Source: an uncultured Nitrospira sp.
GTDB taxonomy: Bacteria; Nitrospirota; Nitrospiria; Nitrospirales; Nitrospiraceae
DNA: 64,000 nt
NCBI GenBank assembly: GCA_902500805.1
Contig: CABVSA010000011.1
Span: 1-64,000 of the forward strand
Direction: 5' to 3'
This document shows positions 63,473 through 64,000 of this stretch, in pieces (the stretch's first letter is position 1; every line of letters begins with the position of its first letter). The notes beneath the pieces were generated by a model. The model saw only the letters and a list, made by a program, of their open reading frames with translations, was not told where the DNA came from and made no database searches. A program made the translations under genes and the position numbers.

Positions 63473-64000
63473 GATGAAGATTGCTCTCAAGGACGGCCAC
63501 AGTACCGATACGAAAGCGGGCGACACGGCAGGAACCGTTCTTTCTTCTTTGGGGGTGGCGGGACCTGATGTGCTCGCAGCCAAGGTGGATGGGACCGTGG
63601 TTGACCTGTCACGACCTCTTGCCGGTGGTGTCCTGATCGAACCGCTTCGGTTTGACAGTGCGGAAGGGCGGGAGGTCTACCGCCACAGCAGTACCCACGT
63701 CATGGCTCAAGCGGTGAAAGAGCTGTTCCCTTCAGCTCAACTGACGATCGGTCCTGCGTTGGACGATAGTTTTTACTATGACTTTGCCTTCGAGCGTCCC
63801 TTCACACCGGAAGATCTGGAGAAGATCGAAGCTCGTGTCGCAGATATCATTCAACGCAACCTCCCCATTACACGGAGGGAGTTCTCCAAACAGGAGGCCA
63901 TCGATTTCTTCACATCTCGTGGGGAGCAGTACAAGGTTGAGTTGATTCAAGGATTTCCCGATCATGAGCCGATCACCGCGTATACGCAGGGTGATTTCGT
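63473..64000 (+). CDS. thrS: Threonyl-tRNA synthetase (partial, C-terminus off the window)
   Basis: About 176 codons. N-terminal TGS domain (IALKDGHSTDTKAGDTAG), then the editing domain with HSSTHVMAQAVKELFP (HxxxH) and YYDFAFERPFTPEDLEKIE. The start ATG 63473 has no clear ribosome site. Charges tRNA-Thr. The remainder of the gene lies beyond the edge. Confidence 0.93.

Overview
This window looks like a stretch of chromosome from a Nitrospira-type bacterium (phylum Nitrospirota). That is an inference from gene content and protein character, not from a marker gene. It carries PstC and PstA with long N-terminal extensions, proteins built from repeated PCP_red domains, an assimilatory sulfate operon whose sulfite reductase is fused to HEPN-like and TusA domains, small C4 zinc-ribbon proteins, and many lipoprotein and OmpA-type envelope genes. 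Most genes lie on the minus strand in tightly packed operons.

Layout. 1-7.0 kb: a phosphate-uptake block on the minus strand (phosphate-selective porin, pstS, pstC, pstA, pstB cut by the window edge). The porin and pstS promoters each carry an array of 11-bp-spaced heptamers that reads as a Pho box. 7-11.4 kb: single housekeeping or signalling genes (msrA, PilZ, pal, CheY-like receiver), two very short ORFs (a zinc ribbon and a one-TM peptide) and a C4 protein. 11.7-15 kb: tRNA-Arg, then aroK-aroE-SDR-trmI. 15-21.9 kb (plus strand): nfeD-slipin, a group 2 sigma-70 factor, lipB, a glutamate dehydrogenase and two small unknown genes.

22-31.3 kb is the accessory island. It holds one large RHS/YD-repeat protein with a C-terminal toxin tip, whose stop codon overlaps the start of an Imm53-like immunity gene by 4 bases. 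Around it are two different PIN-domain toxin-antitoxin pairs, each directly followed by a related DDE transposase (one apparently intact, one decayed), and a third transposase scrap. All three transposase copies end in the same ~230-base tail with a terminal hairpin. Two of these tails abut truncated pieces of rhs core sequence. The picture is of an rhs locus cut back repeatedly by one element family.

31.3-34.6 kb: a DD-carboxypeptidase, small membrane and zinc-ribbon proteins, an FG-GAP repeat lipoprotein and a small unknown gene. 35-46 kb: a long minus-strand run pheA-hisC-aroF-tyrA-aroA-cmk-plsC-rpsA-sppA-HU/IHF-PCP_red protein, joining aromatic amino-acid synthesis to translation and envelope genes. 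46-49 kb: ruvB, a cysteine-rich secreted protein, ruvA and yebC; ruvC is not in the place it often holds. 49-54 kb: two tandem paralogous multi-His membrane proteins, a zinc-ribbon/PCP_red protein, and a two-gene unit of an OmpA-domain protein and a membrane-anchored repeat protein with two near-identical helix-hairpin-helix-like modules.

54-62 kb: sulfate assimilation (rrf2 regulator, sulfite reductase fusion, cysH, a TrpD2-like gene, cysD, cysNC), with a decayed copy of the cysC 3' end just beyond it. 62-64 kb: a Fis-type HTH protein, an HU protein, tRNA-Val and the start of thrS.
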